Below, in pieces: positions 6,163 through 8,160 of a DNA stretch of 8,160 nt (positions are counted from its first letter, which is position 1; every line of letters starts with the position of its first letter). A model generated the notes under the pieces. That model saw nothing but the letters and a program-made list of their open reading frames with translations, had not been told where the DNA came from and did no database searches. Source of the DNA: CAZMGD01 sp964565705 (GTDB lineage: Bacteria; Actinomycetota; Acidimicrobiia; Acidimicrobiales; Ilumatobacteraceae); the NCBI GenBank assembly GCA_964565705.1, contig CAZMGD010000146.1, forward strand, positions 1-8,160. The letters run 5' to 3'. Both the position numbers and the translations under genes were made by a program.

Positions 6163-7156
6163 CCGGAAGGGGCACGGCCACCGTCGCGACGAGCGCCCGA
6201 TGATCGGTGTCACGGATCGTCCTGCTCCCGATCGCCGCGACGAGCGGCCCTCCCCGCGTGAGCACGTGGTCGATCGCGAGGAGCGGCGGGTACCACTCGT
6301 CCGACGGGTAGGTCGCGAGGTAGCCCGCCCCGACCTGGCCGCCACCATCGACGTAGCCGATGTCGGCGAAGTGGCGCATCTGCGCGTGGTCGTCGCTCGC
6401 GTTGAAGTCGCCGGCCATCACCACCGGGCCCTGCAGCCCGTCCGCCCACGCGGCCAGCCGTTCCAACTCGTCTGACCAGGTGCCACTCGCGCCCGGCCAG
6501 GGCGACTTCGGGTGCACGGAGGCGACGGTGATCGCGGGCGCGGCTCCGCCCACCTGCAGGGTCGCGACCGCGACGACGTTGCTGAACCCGTCCGGTGCGT
6601 CGATCGCGGTGAGCGGACGTCTGCTGTAGATCCCGGAGCCGGTCGCCCGCGGCCCGGGCCGCAACACCTGGTAGGGCAGCAGCTCGCCCATGCCCGCCGA
6701 TGCCAACCGTGTGACAGCGTGCGCGGTGAGCTCTTGGAGGAAGAGCACGTCCACGTCGCCGTCGCGGACCAGTTCGACGAGCGAGGCCGGATCGGCGTGC
6801 CCGTACTTCATGTTGCTCGTCACGATCCGCAGCGGTTGCGACGGCCCGGCCAACGCCGGCCCGCCGACGTACAACGGCAGCTGCGTGGCGGCGAGCAAGC
6901 CCGCCGTCACCACCGCTCCGGCGGCCAGCCAGGGACGGCGCACGGCGGCGGCGACGATGCCTGCGGTGAGCGGCAGCGCCACCAGGTACGGCGTCGCCGC
7001 GCTGATCGCCATCCCGAGATCCCGTGTCCAGGCGACACGGCGGACGGCGAGCACGGCGAGACCACCCGCCATGCCGGCGCTCGCCACGAGGGTGCCAGCC
7101 CGCCGGCGACCTTCGCGGTCGCCGAGCGACCACGTGGGAGTTCGTCGGGCTGACAC
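6146..7156 (-). CDS. Membrane-anchored endonuclease/exonuclease/phosphatase (EEP) family protein
   Basis: Metal-dependent phosphoesterase of the DNase I-like EEP fold; substrate unknown (nucleic acid, phospholipid or inositol phosphates are all possible in the family). With a GTG start at 7156 it has 336 residues. Three hydrophobic stretches, about 21-38, 52-71 and 77-98, form an N-terminal membrane unit. The catalytic domain follows: IVTSNMKYG (Asn115), DVLFLQEL (Glu142), SVHPKSPW (His215), MAGDFNAS (Asp250, Asn252), AIDHVLT (Asp296, His297) and RDTDHRAL (Asp318, His319), so the active-site set appears complete. After a C-terminal membrane-to-domain order like this the catalytic part would face outside if three helices are real. 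An ATG at 7072 (308 residues) is the alternative start but would cut the first helix. The gene's 3' end overlaps DUF445 by 17 bp. Confidence 0.88.
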   Translation of the reverse strand: MSARRTPTWSLGDREGRRRAGTLVASAGMAGGLAVLAVRRVAWTRDLGMAISAATPYLVALPLTAGIVAAAVRRPWLAAGAVVTAGLLAATQLPLYVGGPALAGPSQPLRIVTSNMKYGHADPASLVELVRDGDVDVLFLQELTAHAVTRLASAGMGELLPYQVLRPGPRATGSGIYSRRPLTAIDAPDGFSNVVAVATLQVGGAAPAITVASVHPKSPWPGASGTWSDELERLAAWADGLQGPVVMAGDFNASDDHAQMRHFADIGYVDGGGQVGAGYLATYPSDEWYPPLLAIDHVLTRGGPLVAAIGSRTIRDTDHRALVATVAVPLPATAPA

Positions 7157-7190
7157 GGCGGACCATTGTGGCCGCCGGAGCGCGGCCTGC

Positions 7191-7201
7191 CGGGTCACCC
7201 G
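7191..7201. promoter_or_regulatory. Small perfect palindrome in the EEP/transpeptidase divergent region
   Basis: CGGGT-C-ACCCG is a perfect inverted repeat with 5-bp arms, close to the middle of the 72-bp gap between the two divergent starts. It could be an operator acting on both genes. Such short GC-rich palindromes also arise by chance. Confidence 0.25.
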
Positions 7202-7212
7202 CTGACGCTGTC

Positions 7213-7225
7213 GGCCAGACTGGTC
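7213..7225. promoter_or_regulatory. Near-perfect palindrome over the transpeptidase start region
   Basis: GGCCAG-A-CTGGTC has 6-bp arms with one G-T mismatch. Within it CAGACT (7216-7221) ends 7 nt before the ATG at 7229, a weak -10 candidate at the same spacing seen at other starts in the window. A protein bound here would cover the transcription start. Tentative. Confidence 0.25.
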
Positions 7226-7228
7226 GTC

Positions 7229-8160
7229 ATGTCCCGCCACGCGACACGTGCCGTCGTCGCCGTGCTGGTCGTGACCGTGTCGGGCGCTTGCGCGGCCCCG
7301 GTCGAGCGCTCCGCGTCCTCGCCGGCGATCGAGTCGCCGATCGCTGCCGCCCCGACCGTGGCGGACCCAGCCCGTGCCCCGACGGTGGTCGCAGAAGCGA
7401 CACCGCCGATCGCGTCGCCCGCCCGCGCGTCGGCGAAGGCCGCTCGCGGGATCGCCCGCGAGGTCGGCGCGTCCTGCGACCTCGACCTCGTGCGCGCGCT
7501 GGCGGCGCGCCACCCCGGTGTCCGGCAGTTCGTCACGGTCGTCACGGACTCGTGGTCAGCGACGACGGCGCGGCTCGGGATCGCCGCGCTCGACGGATCC
7601 ACCTGGGTGTGCCAGCTCGGCACCCGCACCGCGATGGTGGGGGCCAAGGGCACCCGACCGCTGGTGCAGCGCCGCTCCGGCGACGACACCGCGCCGGCCG
7701 GTGTCTTCCCGCTCGGCACGCAGACCGCGTGGGACGGCCAGCAGTTCCAGTTCTTCGGGAACTCACCCGACCCCGGGGTGCGCGGCACGTACCGCGCCGT
7801 GCAACCGGAGGACTGCTGGGGGGCGACGCCCGGCTCGCCGACGTACCAGCAGCTGTACCGGCGAGCGAACTGCCCCGGTCCCGACGACGAGTGGCTGCCG
7901 CGCATCGGCGACGTCTACTCGTACGCGGCGGTGATCGGGGCCAACCTCGACCCGGTCTCGGGCGACGCGCCCGGCGAGCCGCCGTACGCGGCGGCGATCT
8001 TCCTCCACCGCCACAACTACGGCGGTGGCAGCACGCCCAAGCCGACGAGTGGCTGCGTGTCGCTCGCCGCACCCGACCTGGTGACGGCGTTGACCATGCT
8101 CGATCCGGCCCTCGGCCCGGCGTTCGCGATCGGTGAACGAGCCTGGCTCATGACCTCCGC
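7229..8160 (+). CDS. Exported YkuD-fold L,D-transpeptidase (3' end outside the window)
   Basis: Probable cell-wall enzyme forming L,D (3-3) peptidoglycan cross-links or attaching proteins to the wall, acting outside the membrane. 310 codons are visible without a stop. The N-terminus is an export signal: MSRHATR, a hydrophobic core at 8-17, then SGAC at 18-21. Cys21 could be a lipoprotein cysteine, but the lipobox is poor (Ser at -3), so ordinary cleavage near ACA is also possible. An Ala/Pro/Ser-rich linker runs to about 75. The catalytic domain shows TAPAGVFPLG (154-163), the substrate-loop motif of the family, and FLHRHNYGGG through TSGCVSL, with His260 and nucleophile Cys276. The usual Arg after GCx is Ser here, as I recall for some actinobacterial members. 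Four further cysteines (in SCDLD, WVCQLG, EDCWG and ANCPG) could form disulfides. Divergent from the EEP gene, 72 bp apart. Confidence 0.86.
   Translation, partial: MSRHATRAVVAVLVVTVSGACAAPVERSASSPAIESPIAAAPTVADPARAPTVVAEATPPIASPARASAKAARGIAREVGASCDLDLVRALAARHPGVRQFVTVVTDSWSATTARLGIAALDGSTWVCQLGTRTAMVGAKGTRPLVQRRSGDDTAPAGVFPLGTQTAWDGQQFQFFGNSPDPGVRGTYRAVQPEDCWGATPGSPTYQQLYRRANCPGPDDEWLPRIGDVYSYAAVIGANLDPVSGDAPGEPPYAAAIFLHRHNYGGGSTPKPTSGCVSLAAPDLVTALTMLDPALGPAFAIGERAWLMTS

Noticed and set aside
7024..8136. A 370-codon plus-strand open frame overlapping the transpeptidase
   Set aside because: It is a frame shadow of Arg/Gly-rich composition. The frame from ATG 7229 has a signal peptide and YkuD motifs and is open to the window end.
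1..8160. tRNA, rRNA, CRISPR array, insertion sequence, prophage or toxin-antitoxin signals
   Set aside because: None found by reading. Gaps between genes are at most about 118 bp, and no transposase, integrase, long terminal repeat or spacer array is present.

Overview
This 8.2 kb window is very G+C-rich and densely coded. It looks like chromosomal DNA of a high-GC Actinomycetota. The gene content (MmpL-type transporter with TetR regulator, OtsA-OtsB trehalose pathway, DUF445 protein, secreted YkuD-type L,D-transpeptidase) and the apparent lack of Shine-Dalgarno sites in front of most genes both fit. A member of the Acidimicrobiia is possible, but that is a guess from style. I see no RNA gene, mobile element, CRISPR array or phage gene.

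Layout, left to right. (1) 1-791, minus: the N-terminal third of an MMPL/RND-family membrane transporter, running off the left edge. The outermost ~53 bases are inverted relative to the gene: they encode the next expected MMPL residues, but on the plus strand. (2) 792-888: a divergent control region with a -35/-10 promoter for the transporter and a perfect 15-bp palindrome filling its spacer. (3) 889-1485, plus: the TetR-family regulator that probably binds there. (4) 1486-1535: a short convergent gap with a possible hairpin. (5) 1536-4808, minus: an operon-like run read as Gfo/Idh/MocA oxidoreductase, then otsA (trehalose-6-phosphate synthase), then otsB (trehalose-6-phosphate phosphatase). 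(6) 4809-4926: a second divergent region with an imperfect 21-bp tandem repeat. (7) 4927-6162, plus: a DUF445 membrane protein. (8) 6146-7156, minus: a membrane-anchored endonuclease/exonuclease/phosphatase-fold protein whose 3' end overlaps DUF445 tail to tail by 17 bp. (9) 7157-7228: a third divergent region with two small palindromes. (10) 7229 to the right edge, plus: an exported YkuD-fold L,D-transpeptidase, cut by the window end.

How they work together: OtsA joins UDP-glucose and glucose-6-phosphate, and OtsB dephosphorylates the product to trehalose, an osmo- and stress protectant. The upstream oxidoreductase may share the transcript, but its substrate cannot be read from sequence. The TetR/MMPL pair is a standard self-regulated efflux or lipid-export module. 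The right half is envelope-related (DUF445, membrane EEP protein, peptidoglycan cross-linking enzyme).

The most notable observations are the inverted segment inside the MMPL gene (probably an assembly fold-back, possibly a real inversion) and a repeated promoter layout: a -10-like hexamer followed by exactly 7 nt and then the start codon at four genes, which points to leaderless transcripts. I found no clearly new multi-gene system; the families present are known ones.
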